From assembly GCA_947307055.1 (NCBI GenBank), contig CAMZHX010000015.1, positions 1 through 51,284 of the forward strand: DNA of 51,284 nucleotides, written 5' to 3'. Origin of the DNA: an uncultured Selenomonadales bacterium (GTDB taxonomy: Bacteria > Bacillota > Negativicutes > Selenomonadales > Selenomonadaceae). Numbering within the stretch: the first letter of the stretch is position 1; every line of letters begins with the position of its first letter. The notes beneath the pieces are model-generated. The model saw only the letters and a program-made list of their open reading frames with translations, was not told the origin of the DNA and ran no database searches. The translations under genes were made by a program, and so were the position numbers. Positions 27,191-34,514 of this stretch are shown piece after piece.

Positions 27191-27691
27191 ATGCCCGATT
27201 TAAAAAGTATTGAACAACTCGTCGCGGCTTATATCACCAAAAATTTCGATGAGTCAGCCGAGCCTAAGAAATACAAAATGCACGGCTTCCTTAAGAATGA
27301 GGAGCTTGACGAGATTGACTTTCTAAAACTCTACGCACAAGCTAAGACCGGTGGCGAAACTTTTTCGGAAATGCTTCTGCGACTTATCAAGGAGAGCGGC
27401 GAAAAAAATTCTGCCATTTACACCCGCGCCAATATCGACCGCCGCCACTTTTCCAAAATCGCTAACCACGACGATTACAAGCCGAGTAAATTGACGGTGC
27501 TCGCCTTCGCGATTGCCCTAAAGCTCGACTTTGAAACGACGCGCGATTTATTAGCGGTCGCAGGTTACGCGCTCAGTAAAGCTAATCTTAGCGACGTGAT
27601 TATTTCGTTTTTCATTGAGTACAAAATTTACGACGTTGACTTAGTCAATCAAATTCTCTACAAATATAATCAGCCGTTACTCGGAGGCTAA
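27191..27691 (+). CDS. Helix-turn-helix-like protein paired with a vWA gene
   Basis: A 166-residue cytoplasmic protein. The centre (SAIYTRANIDRRHFSKIANH ... KPSKLTVLAFAIALKLDFE) looks like a lambda-repressor-type HTH core, followed by ETTRDLLAVAGYALS and an acidic-aromatic tail ending YNQPLLGG. From memory, proteins of this type recur in Bacillota next to vWA or macro-domain genes; I know no demonstrated function. The start ATG 27191 has GGGGGG upstream. It ends 15 bases before the vWA gene, so the two are probably partners. Confidence 0.7.
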   Translation: MPDLKSIEQLVAAYITKNFDESAEPKKYKMHGFLKNEELDEIDFLKLYAQAKTGGETFSEMLLRLIKESGEKNSAIYTRANIDRRHFSKIANHDDYKPSKLTVLAFAIALKLDFETTRDLLAVAGYALSKANLSDVIISFFIEYKIYDVDLVNQILYKYNQPLLGG

Positions 27692-27706
27692 AGGAGGTCA
27701 ATTATC

Positions 27707-28348
27707 ATGACGGAAATAGTTTTTATTCTCGACCGTTCGGGGTCTATGTCGGGGCTTGAGGACGATACAATAGGCGGTTTCAACTCCATGATTAAAAAGC
27801 AACAGGAGGAGACTGACGGCGACGCGCTCATCTCCACGATACTTTTCGACCACGAATCGATTGTGTTACATGACCGCGTTCCGCTCGCTAAAGTCAAGCC
27901 CTTGACAAGGAAGGATTACGAAGTGCGCGGGACAACGGCTCTTCTCGACGCGGTGGGCGATGCCGTCAAGCACATTAAAAATATTCACAAGTACGCTCGC
28001 GAAGAAGACCGACCGCAGAAAACGCTATTCATCATCACAACCGACGGCATGGAAAATGCCAGCTACAAATTCAGCTACGCGGATATTAAGAAACTCATTG
28101 AGCAGCAAAAGGAACTCGGTTGGGAATTTGTCTTCATGGGCGCGAACATTGACGCGGTCGAGGTAGCGGGGCATATCGGCATTGACGCCCGCCGCGCTGT
28201 CAATTACCACTCCGACAAAAAAGGCACTCAAGAGGCTTACGGAGCTATGGCGATGTTCGCAAGCGGATTTGCTGGAGCGTCCGCAGATTTTTTTGACGAC
28301 GACTCTTGGCGCAAATCTATCGATAAGGATTTCAAGAGCAGGAAGTAA
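27707..28348 (+). CDS. von Willebrand factor A domain protein (TerY-like)
   Basis: 213 residues forming one vWA domain with a complete metal-ion-dependent adhesion site: DRSGSMSG near residue 10, the Thr in VRGTTALLDAVG and the Asp in ITTDGMENAS. It has no signal peptide or membrane anchor, so it is cytoplasmic, as are the TerY-type vWA proteins of tellurite/stress clusters. The C-terminal region (FASGFAGASADFFDDD) is acidic. An AAAGGAGG site precedes the ATG. The TerA/TerD genes of this window are 22 kb away; whether they work together is not known. Confidence 0.87.
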   Translation: MTEIVFILDRSGSMSGLEDDTIGGFNSMIKKQQEETDGDALISTILFDHESIVLHDRVPLAKVKPLTRKDYEVRGTTALLDAVGDAVKHIKNIHKYAREEDRPQKTLFIITTDGMENASYKFSYADIKKLIEQQKELGWEFVFMGANIDAVEVAGHIGIDARRAVNYHSDKKGTQEAYGAMAMFASGFAGASADFFDDDSWRKSIDKDFKSRK

Positions 28349-28371
28349 GTTCCAATTTTAATAAAAATTTT

Positions 28372-28398
28372 CCCCCGACGTTTTGTCGAGGGTTTTTT
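28372..28398 (+). terminator. Intrinsic terminator after the vWA gene
   Basis: CCCCCGAC (28372-28379) pairs with GTCGAGGG (28385-28392) with one C-A mismatch and a GTTTT loop, followed by six T. The rsmB stop codon lies in the T-run on the other strand, so the two convergent genes share this spot. Confidence 0.8.
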
Positions 28399-29686
28399 AA
28401 TTCGTGCGGACGAGTTTAGCTGTAAAAAATCCGTCGGTATTGGTTATGTGCGGCAGGAGTGTTTGCATCTCGACAAGCTCAAAGTTTTCGTTAGCCGCTA
28501 AAAATTTTTCGACAACGTCTTGATTTTCGCGGCGTAGGATTGTACACGTGCTGTAAACTAAAGTCCCGTTGGGCTTGAGGGTTTTAGCCGCGCTTGAGAG
28601 GATTTTTAATTGGAGGTCGGGCAGGGCTTTGAGTTCGTCGGGATTTTTTTTCCAACGCAGGTCAGCCTTGCGACGAATCACGCCCAAGCCCGAACACGGC
28701 GCATCGACTAAAACTTTATCGGCTTGCGCAGGTAATTTGTTGCCGATTTTGCGGGCGTCAATTGCGAGCGGCTCAATAATTTTAATGCCGAGCCGTTCGG
28801 AGTTTTCGCGAATGTGCTTGAGTTTTTTTTCGTGCACGTCGCTGGCAATAATCCTTCCGCGATTCTCCATGAGTTCGGCAAGATGAGTAGACTTGCCGCC
28901 CGGAGCCGCGCAGCAATCAATGACGAAATCGCCCGGCGCAGGATTCAACATTCTCGCGGCGGTCATCGAGCTTTCGTCCTGAACTTGGCAGAGCCCTGCG
29001 CGGAGAATCTCAAAATTGTCGAGCGAGCCGTGCCTTTTGCAAATGATACCTTCGGGCGCGAGCGTCGACGGCTTAGCTTGCACTCCGAAAGTTTTCAGCA
29101 CGGATAAAATATTTTCGCGAGTAGTCCTTAAGGCGTTGACGCGTAAACAAAGTGGCGGGTCGGTGTTATCGAAGTGCAAAAGTTTTTTAGTCACGTCAAG
29201 CCCGAATTCTTCCGCGAAAAGTTCCACGAGCCATACGGGGTGAAAAGTCCGCAACGCTAAAGAATTTATGTCGTTACCTTTTGGGAAATCTGACTTGCGC
29301 GGGGCGCGAATCGCTGAACGTAAAACCGCGTTGACAAATTTTGATTCGCCAAGCCCGCAAAATCTCTTCGACAGCTCGACCGATTCATTGACTGCCGCCG
29401 AGTCCGGAACTCTGTTCAGGAAAAAAATTTGGTAGAAGCCGACGCGCAAGACTGCTAAAATTTTCGGGTCGACTTTGGCGAGCGGGCGTCTCAAATATTT
29501 TGCGATTTTCCAATCGAGCGACGCGCCCGCCTTGACCGTTCCATAAACTAATTCCGTGCAAAATTTCCTGTCGAGGTTGGAGAATTTTTCTTGCCGCAGA
29601 GCTTGCGTCAATTCAACGTTAGCCCACGCGCCCTTAGTCACCACGTTATAAATAATTCTCGTCGCCGCTAATCTTACTTTGTCCAA
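28397..29686 (-). CDS. rsmB: 16S rRNA (cytosine(967)-C5)-methyltransferase
   Basis: 429 residues. An N-terminal NusB-like domain (DRKFCTELVYGTVK, VPDSAAVNESVELSKRF) precedes the Rossmann methyltransferase with the SAM motif DFVIDCCAAPGGKSTHLAEL, VLVDAPCSGLGVIRRK holding the Pro-Cys pair, and the second catalytic cysteine in VYSTCTILRRENQDVV. The start is TTG 29686 after GAGGAGG; a longer in-frame version from 29740 would carry an extra 18 residues not expected for the family. Genes usually clustered with rsmB (def, fmt) are not here. Confidence 0.94.
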   Translation of the reverse strand: MDKVRLAATRIIYNVVTKGAWANVELTQALRQEKFSNLDRKFCTELVYGTVKAGASLDWKIAKYLRRPLAKVDPKILAVLRVGFYQIFFLNRVPDSAAVNESVELSKRFCGLGESKFVNAVLRSAIRAPRKSDFPKGNDINSLALRTFHPVWLVELFAEEFGLDVTKKLLHFDNTDPPLCLRVNALRTTRENILSVLKTFGVQAKPSTLAPEGIICKRHGSLDNFEILRAGLCQVQDESSMTAARMLNPAPGDFVIDCCAAPGGKSTHLAELMENRGRIIASDVHEKKLKHIRENSERLGIKIIEPLAIDARKIGNKLPAQADKVLVDAPCSGLGVIRRKADLRWKKNPDELKALPDLQLKILSSAAKTLKPNGTLVYSTCTILRRENQDVVEKFLAANENFELVEMQTLLPHITNTDGFFTAKLVRTN

Positions 29687-29752
29687 AATTTCCTCCTCAA
29701 TCAATTCGCAAAACTTTAAATGAGACACAAGTCTTACCAAACTGAAAACAAG

Positions 29753-29780
29753 TTGTAATCCTAAAAAGCTGTGATATAAT
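29753..29780 (+). promoter_or_regulatory. Strong promoter of the small structured transcript
   Basis: TTGTAA (29753-29758), a 16-base spacer and TGATATAAT (-10 at 29775-29780, extended) form one of the best promoters in the window. The predicted start of transcription is near 29787. Confidence 0.7.
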
Positions 29781-29857
29781 GATTGTGTTTTAATTGCTCG
29801 ATGCCAAACGGCAGGCGGTCTAATAGAAAGAAGCCCCCGGAAAGGGGGTGGACAGTG

Positions 29858-29932
29858 ATGTTTACGATTATCTTGCGAATCATAATCATCGTGTTGATAA
29901 TCCTCTGGATTTTCACCGGAACAGCCGCCTAA
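29858..29932 (+). CDS. 24-residue hydrophobic peptide ORF
   Basis: ATG at 29858 to TAA at 29932 encodes a peptide that starts MFTIILRIIIIVLIILW and ends in FTGTAA: one short membrane-spanning stretch with a single Arg, a profile shared with type I toxins such as Ibs and ShoB, though not by recognisable sequence similarity. The SD (AAGGGGGTGG) is strong but lies in a hairpin. It could instead be a leader peptide rich in Ile/Leu/Val, but no gene lies downstream on the same strand. Confidence 0.5.
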   Translation: MFTIILRIIIIVLIILWIFTGTAA

Positions 29933-30011
29933 GCTATCCCACAGCTAAAAGCGACTAAATTTTTTAATCACACTACCTAGATAAAATCGGGGGCAGACCG
30001 TTTATGAGCAC

Positions 30012-30039
30012 CGTCCTGTTAGCGCAGGACGATTTTTTT
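30012..30039 (+). terminator. Intrinsic terminator of the small transcript
   Basis: A perfect 7-bp stem, CGTCCTG (30012-30018) with CAGGACG (30025-30031), has a TTAGCG loop and is followed by A and seven T. Confidence 0.85.
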
Positions 30040-30073
30040 GCCAACAAAATTATAATCGGCGCGCTTTGAAATG

Positions 30074-30379
30074 TCAAACGAAAAGCTCCGTCACGAAGAC
30101 CACCGAACAACATAACAGCGCGACTTTGAAAAGACTCGCGCCAAACCACGCCGCAACTATTCCCGCAACCAGCGCAAGCCCGCCCGATATTTGCGACTGC
30201 GTGGCGTAGATTATCGCGGGGAATGTCATAACTGCAAGTGTAACGTAGGGGACGTAATGCAGGAACGAACGAATCGTCACGTTTTTTATCTCGCCGCGAA
30301 TCAATGTCAGCGGCAAAATTTTTATCGCCAAAGTCACCGCGCTGGCAACCAATATGTAAATGTTAATGTCGTGTGTCAT
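30074..30379 (-). CDS. azlD: AzlD-type small subunit of branched-chain amino acid exporter
   Basis: A 101-residue membrane protein with three to four hydrophobic helices. KILPLTLIRGEI near residue 20-30, YVPYVTLAVMTFPAI and GGLALVAGIVAAW are typical of AzlD. AzlC and AzlD act together in branched-chain amino acid or analogue export in the inner membrane. ATG 30379 overlaps the azlC stop by 4 bases, consistent with a two-subunit complex made from one message. Confidence 0.88.
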   Translation of the reverse strand: MTHDINIYILVASAVTLAIKILPLTLIRGEIKNVTIRSFLHYVPYVTLAVMTFPAIIYATQSQISGGLALVAGIVAAWFGASLFKVALLCCSVVFVTELFV

Positions 30380-31089
30380 TTATTGTCCTCTTCATGAACG
30401 GGGAATAGGATTGCCGCCGCGCCCGCTATCAAAATCGTTAAGATAATTGTCCTGTTGCCCGCTGAAACTTCTGGGAAAAATTCTGTGGCAAGTAAGCTCA
30501 AAAGGAAGCTCACGACGACCGCCCCGCCGATAATTTTATCTTTGCGAGCCGGCGGGATTATCACCGCTAAAAACATTCCGTAAAGCGCGACGCTCAAAGC
30601 ACTCAGCAACGACGGCGAAAAAAAATACCACGCAATAATTCCGCAAGCCGTCCCCAACGACCAACCAGGCAACGCCGTTAACATCGCACCGTAGTTGTAA
30701 AAGGGATTCAGCCAGCGACCGCTCCGCGCAATCGATATTCCAAAAATTTCGTCCGTCACGTCGAAGCCGACAAAAATTCTGTGATAAAACGGCGTGTCGG
30801 GTGAAAACTTTTGACTTAAAACCGTGCTCATCAAAGCGTAACGCGCATTGGCGACCAAAGTCATTAGCGCAATTTCAAAATAAGGCGCGTCCGATTTGAT
30901 AACCATAAATGCCGCGTACTCGCCCGCCGAAGCGTTATTCAGAAAACTGAGAATGAATCCTTGCAACGGACTAAGCCCAACGTATTTGGCGACGATGCCC
31001 AGCGAAAATCCCACGACAAAGTAGCCTAAACCAATCGGCGTGCCGTCGCGAAAACCCTCCATTAACGCTTGCCGATTTTCATTCGTCAT
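30376..31089 (-). CDS. azlC: AzlC-type large subunit of branched-chain amino acid exporter
   Basis: A 237-residue polytopic protein. The N-terminal GFRDGTPIGLGYFVVGFSLG, the ARYALMSTVLSQKF stretch and FDVTDEIFGISIAR match AzlC. It partners the following azlD. Its ATG at 31089 lies 11 bases inside the end of the amidase gene, so translation is probably coupled to that otherwise unrelated cell-wall gene. No Lrp/AsnC-type regulator is adjacent. Confidence 0.9.
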   Translation of the reverse strand: MTNENRQALMEGFRDGTPIGLGYFVVGFSLGIVAKYVGLSPLQGFILSFLNNASAGEYAAFMVIKSDAPYFEIALMTLVANARYALMSTVLSQKFSPDTPFYHRIFVGFDVTDEIFGISIARSGRWLNPFYNYGAMLTALPGWSLGTACGIIAWYFFSPSLLSALSVALYGMFLAVIIPPARKDKIIGGAVVVSFLLSLLATEFFPEVSAGNRTIILTILIAGAAAILFPVHEEDNK

Positions 31090-31729
31090 AGAAAATCAAA
31101 CCGTCGCTTTCAAGTTGAGTTCTCAAGCCGCGCATAAATTTTGGGCCAGGGTCGGGCTTTTTCGCGTAATAACCTTCAACCAGCTCAATATGTAATCCGC
31201 TTGCCCGTGCCGCGTCCTGCTGATAGTGCCCGAAGATATATTTTATCGTCGGGTATTTTTCGTGCAGATATTTAATCAGTCGGACATTCGCGGCGAGTTG
31301 CTCTTCCGTCAAATCCTCTTGCCCGTTGTAGCCGCCAACATTTTCAATGCCAATCGCGCAATGATTGTAGCCTATAGCATGGCGAGCAAAATTTGTTTCG
31401 GGCATGAGCCGCCAAATCGTTCCGTCGCGGTCAACTATGAATTGAGACGCAACATTTAATCTGCCTTCGTCGTCGGGCATCTCTTCGGCGTAGAAATATT
31501 TCCAAACTGATTCGAGCGTCCCAAAGGCCGTCCAATGAACAACGACTGCTTGCGGAACTATTTCGCGGCAAATTTTCCCGTAGTGCTTGAGCGTGTATTC
31601 GTCAACCAGTTCGTCGCGATGAGCCGTCCACAGGATAAATTTATCAGTAAAAATTTCTTCGGCGAGGGCTGACGAATTCATCATCAAAGCCGCCGCGCAG
31701 ATTATCAAAAATCTTTTCCCATTTCCCAT
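31079..31729 (-). CDS. Exported N-acetylmuramoyl-L-alanine amidase (Amidase_2 family)
   Basis: 216 residues with a signal peptide of about 23 residues (KRFLIICAAALMMNSSALA). The AmpD-like zinc site is visible: HWTAFGT (first His), HAIGYNHCAIGIENVGGYNG, and DPGPKF at the C-terminal end. It should cut the bond between MurNAc and the stem peptide in the periplasm. The ATG start and the codons for Met-Gly-Asn-Gly-Lys lie inside a heptamer repeat (31714-31741), so the N-terminus has been rewritten by repeat sequence. It follows the lytic transglycosylase gene by 12 bases. Confidence 0.87.
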   Translation of the reverse strand: MGNGKRFLIICAAALMMNSSALAEEIFTDKFILWTAHRDELVDEYTLKHYGKICREIVPQAVVVHWTAFGTLESVWKYFYAEEMPDDEGRLNVASQFIVDRDGTIWRLMPETNFARHAIGYNHCAIGIENVGGYNGQEDLTEEQLAANVRLIKYLHEKYPTIKYIFGHYQQDAARASGLHIELVEGYYAKKPDPGPKFMRGLRTQLESDGLIFYDE

Positions 31730-31741
31730 TTCCCTTGTCCC
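31714..31741. repeat. Tandem heptamer repeat (TTTCCC-A family) at the amidase start
   Basis: On the + strand the 7-base units are TTTTCCC, ATTTCCC, ATTTCCC, TTGTCCC. The repeat fills the whole gap between the transglycosylase stop and the amidase and supplies the amidase start codon. It resembles the CTATTTCC units in the MmeI-like gene. Confidence 0.8.
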
Positions 31742-32677
31742 TTACCTGTACATATCCATAACGCGCCCGACATAATTTTGAGTTTCGGAATAGGGCGGAA
31801 TGCCGCCGTATTTTTTGACCGCGCCGGGTCCGGCATTGTACGCCGCGACCGCTAAGGGAACATCGCCGTTGAAGGTGTCGAGCATTTGCCTAAGATATTT
31901 TGTGCCGCCCGCGATATTTTCGCTCGTGTCGTAAGGGTCGACGCCAAGTCCGGCGGCGGTTTCGGGCATGAGTTGCATGACACCGATTGCTCCGACCGGC
32001 GAAATTTCATCTTGATTCATATCGGATTCAGCAATGGCAATGGCTCTGACAAGTTGCGGGTCGACGCCGTAATTTTCAGCGGCTTGCGCGATTAACTCTT
32101 CGACGGACGAGCCGTTAATTTCTGGGACTTCGACGGGCGTGAGCGTTTGGCGTTGATTGATGTACTCGACAATGCCTTTGACAAGTTGCGGGTCGACGCC
32201 ATAATTTTCCGCCGCCTGCATGATTAAATCTTCGACGGGCGTGACTTCTGCGTCCTTGCCGTTGTAATTGTCATCGAAAACTTTATCGTCGCGGCTCGGA
32301 ACTTTAATTTCAGCGTCCGGAACTTCGACGCGGTCAATTTTCGGCGACTGATTGATTTTACCGGGCAAAGCCTCTTCGCCTGGCAAATGATTCTGCGCGG
32401 GTGTAGTCTTTTCGGCCTCGCGAAGGGCTTTAGCGACTTTAGCGGAGTTGGCGGCGTCGTTCTCGTTGACGTGTTGAGCTTTCTGAACGTCGGCAACAGC
32501 TTGAGTCGGCTTGACCGTGAATTTTGCTTGCTTAGCGATTTCGCGTTCCAAAGTCGTTTGGAAATCTCCGCCGACGCCGACCATACCGATTTTCTCTTCA
32601 ATCTCGGCTATGCGCCGCCTGATTTGGTCTATGCGCTTTGTCATCTCGACGCGCTCTATTCCTTGAATTTCAATCAA
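31742..32677 (-). CDS. Lytic transglycosylase (SLT domain) with a duplicated helix
   Basis: 311 residues without a signal peptide. A coiled, charged N-terminus and a Pro/Ala/Lys-rich middle precede a C-terminal SLT domain: catalytic Glu217 in AIAIAESDMNQ, SPVGAIGVMQLMPETAAGLG, and AYNAGPGAVKKYGGIPPY. Residues 192-213 are repeated almost exactly at 148-169 (both contain QAAENYGVDPQLV), but the first copy reads GIVEYINQ where the catalytic AIAESD would be, so it is an inactive partial duplication. The lack of a signal and the position after fliJ suggest export by the flagellar machinery to open peptidoglycan. The TTG start follows AGGGG. Confidence 0.85.
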   Translation of the reverse strand: MIEIQGIERVEMTKRIDQIRRRIAEIEEKIGMVGVGGDFQTTLEREIAKQAKFTVKPTQAVADVQKAQHVNENDAANSAKVAKALREAEKTTPAQNHLPGEEALPGKINQSPKIDRVEVPDAEIKVPSRDDKVFDDNYNGKDAEVTPVEDLIMQAAENYGVDPQLVKGIVEYINQRQTLTPVEVPEINGSSVEELIAQAAENYGVDPQLVRAIAIAESDMNQDEISPVGAIGVMQLMPETAAGLGVDPYDTSENIAGGTKYLRQMLDTFNGDVPLAVAAYNAGPGAVKKYGGIPPYSETQNYVGRVMDMYR

Positions 32678-32695
32678 AATTTTCGTCCCCTTTCA

Positions 32696-33145
32696 TTACG
32701 CCTTGCGCATTGACAACTGCAATCCAATTTCGTCAAGCATCTTCTGCTCCTCGAAAAGAACTTCCGCGTTATACTCATTCAGCCGCTTTTCCTTAAGCTG
32801 CTCAATGCTTTTTAGGTACGTCATCAATTTCATAAGTGCTTTCAACTTTTGCTGCTTATCCTGCGTCGCCTTCAAAATGACTTGCTGTTGTTGTTCGATT
32901 TGGGTTCGCTTCCAATTGAAAAATTGGTTGTAAACCATTATCCGCCCGATTGTAATTGTTTTGCCCTCGCTCGTCAACGCCGCGAACTCTTCTTGAATTT
33001 CTTTCATCTCGCGTAGTAATTCTTGCAACTTGGCGCGGCATTCTTCAAGGTAGCGCGACGCCTCAGCGAATTGCATTTCTGCATCATCTTTCCTGCGCTT
33101 CGTGACTTTTAACAGCGTTTCGAGTTGGAATTTAAATTTTTTCAT
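32696..33145 (-). CDS. fliJ: Flagellar export chaperone FliJ
   Basis: A 149-residue, almost wholly helical coiled-coil protein starting FKFQLETLLKVTKRRKDDAE, the usual FliJ N-terminus. FliJ inserts into the FliI hexamer and activates the flagellar type III export gate. It starts one base after the fliI stop. The C-terminal residues SMRKA and the stop are encoded by sequence resembling the AATGCGT heptamer family (32695-32715), so the tail may be repeat-derived. Confidence 0.88.
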   Translation of the reverse strand: MKKFKFQLETLLKVTKRRKDDAEMQFAEASRYLEECRAKLQELLREMKEIQEEFAALTSEGKTITIGRIMVYNQFFNWKRTQIEQQQQVILKATQDKQQKLKALMKLMTYLKSIEQLKEKRLNEYNAEVLFEEQKMLDEIGLQLSMRKA

Positions 33146-33146
33146 G

Positions 33147-34472
33147 TCACTTACCCGAAATCTTCATGAGTTTAATTTTCGTCGCGTCGTAGGTGTCGAC
33201 CTCAAAAATGCCCTGGCAAAGGAATTCGTTAATCGCGTCGATTTTGCTAATCGCCTCGTCAATGCGTTTGCTCGACCCTTTGACGTACGCGCCAATATGA
33301 ATCAAATCTTCCGCGTCTTTGTAAACCGCCATCAACGCTCGCATTCTCTGGGCGGCCTGCAAATGTTCGGGGCTGACAACTTCATTCATGACGCGGCTTA
33401 CACTTCCCAAAATGTCAATGGCGGGATAATGATTCTGCGCGGCGATAGCTCGACTTAGGACAATATGCCCGTCGAGGATTGAGCGGACAGCGTCGGCAAT
33501 CGGCTCGTTCATGTCGTCGCCGTCGACAAGCACCGTGTAAATTCCTGTGATTGACCCTTTATCGGAAGTGCCAGCGCGTTCCAAAAGTTTAGGCAACAGC
33601 GCAAATACCGACGGCGTATAACCACGAGTTGCGGGCGGCTCGCCGATTGTCAAACCGACTTCGCGTTGCGCCATTGCAAAGCGCGTCACTGAATCCATCA
33701 TCAAAATAACTTTGTGGCCTTGGTCACGGAAATATTCGGCGATCGCGGTAGCAGTCATAGCACCTTTGATTCTGACTAGCGCGGGCTGGTCACTGGTCGC
33801 GACGACGACCACTGAACGTTTCAAGCCTGCCTCGCCTAAGTCGCGCTCGATAAAGTCTCTGACTTCGCGGCCGCGCTCGCCGACAAGCCCTATAACGCTA
33901 ATATCCGCTTCGGTATTGCGCGCAATCATGGAAAGTAACGTTGACTTGCCGACGCCCGAACCCGCCATAATTCCAATGCGTTGCCCGTCGCCCATAGTTA
34001 TCAGCCCGTCGACTGCGCGAACGCCAACGTAAAGATTTTGCGTGATTCGCGGTCGTGTCAGCGGGTGAGGCGGCGCGGCTTGCAAAGGATATTCTGCTGT
34101 AGAGAGGATTGGCCCTAGTCCGTCCATTGGATTGCCAAGCCCGTCGAGCACGCGCCCTAAAAGTTCTTCGCCGACTTTGACTTGCAATGTTTTCTGCGCG
34201 GCTACGACTTCGCAACCGGGCCCGACGCCTTGCATTTCGCCAATCGGCATGAGCATTACGAAACCTTCACGGAAGCCGACGACTTCAGCGGGGATTGGCG
34301 GGACGTTCGGGAATTTCGACGAGATGTAACACAGCTCCCCGACGCTGACTGCTGGTCCTTGCGTCTCGATAACCAGCCCGACAACTTGCGTGACTTTGCC
34401 CGTCAATTTTATCGTTTTGCATTCGCTAATTGCGTTTTTGAGTTTGCGCAGGTCAATATCGTTTTTAATCAT
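33147..34472 (-). CDS. fliI: Flagellar type III export ATPase FliI
   Basis: 441 residues, homologous to the F1 ATPase beta subunit. Walker A is GIMAGSGVGKSTLLSMIARN, the Walker B region reads KVILMMDSVTRFAMAQREVG, and LTIGEPPATRGYTPSVFALL is the FliI/YscN signature. It powers export of flagellar substrates from the cytoplasm. ATG 34472 follows GGAGG; the in-frame upstream extension to 34511 is not supported. No fliH, fliG or other basal body gene is adjacent, so fliI-fliJ stand apart from the main flagellar genes. Confidence 0.95.
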   Translation of the reverse strand: MIKNDIDLRKLKNAISECKTIKLTGKVTQVVGLVIETQGPAVSVGELCYISSKFPNVPPIPAEVVGFREGFVMLMPIGEMQGVGPGCEVVAAQKTLQVKVGEELLGRVLDGLGNPMDGLGPILSTAEYPLQAAPPHPLTRPRITQNLYVGVRAVDGLITMGDGQRIGIMAGSGVGKSTLLSMIARNTEADISVIGLVGERGREVRDFIERDLGEAGLKRSVVVVATSDQPALVRIKGAMTATAIAEYFRDQGHKVILMMDSVTRFAMAQREVGLTIGEPPATRGYTPSVFALLPKLLERAGTSDKGSITGIYTVLVDGDDMNEPIADAVRSILDGHIVLSRAIAAQNHYPAIDILGSVSRVMNEVVSPEHLQAAQRMRALMAVYKDAEDLIHIGAYVKGSSKRIDEAISKIDAINEFLCQGIFEVDTYDATKIKLMKISGK

Positions 34473-34514
34473 AATCCCTCCAATTAAACTAAGTCTAAAG
34501 AATCCAGACAATAA

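Larger units (their letters stand above)
29787..30039 (+). ncRNA. Predicted ~250-nt structured transcript with a small ORF (candidate type I toxin mRNA)
   Basis: Bounded by an extended -10 promoter and an intrinsic terminator. Near the 5' end CCCCC (29834-29838) can pair with GGGGG (29844-29848) around a GGAAA loop, hiding the SD (GGGGGTGG) of a 24-codon ORF. The same GCCCCC (29833-29838) is complementary to GGGGGC (29989-29994) at the 3' end, and three further blocks match in nested order: CGGTCT (29816-29821) with AGACCG (29995-30000), AAA (29806-29808) with TTT (30001-30003), and TGCTC (29795-29799) with GAGCA (30006-30010). A 5'-3' fold-back competing with the SD hairpin resembles the logic of hok/fst-type toxin mRNAs. 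The fold is read by eye and not computed. This transcript fills most of the gene-free stretch 29687-30073; the rest shows nothing further. Confidence 0.55.

Noticed and set aside
29858-29932. Leader peptide for branched-chain amino acid genes (Ile/Leu/Val rich)
   Set aside because: azlC and azlD are nearby but on the opposite strand and upstream of their own ends, so no attenuated gene follows this ORF.
29787-30039. tmRNA, 6S RNA or SRP RNA
   Set aside because: The ends pair, but there is no tRNA-like acceptor end, tag ORF, 6S-type long rod or SRP apical motif.
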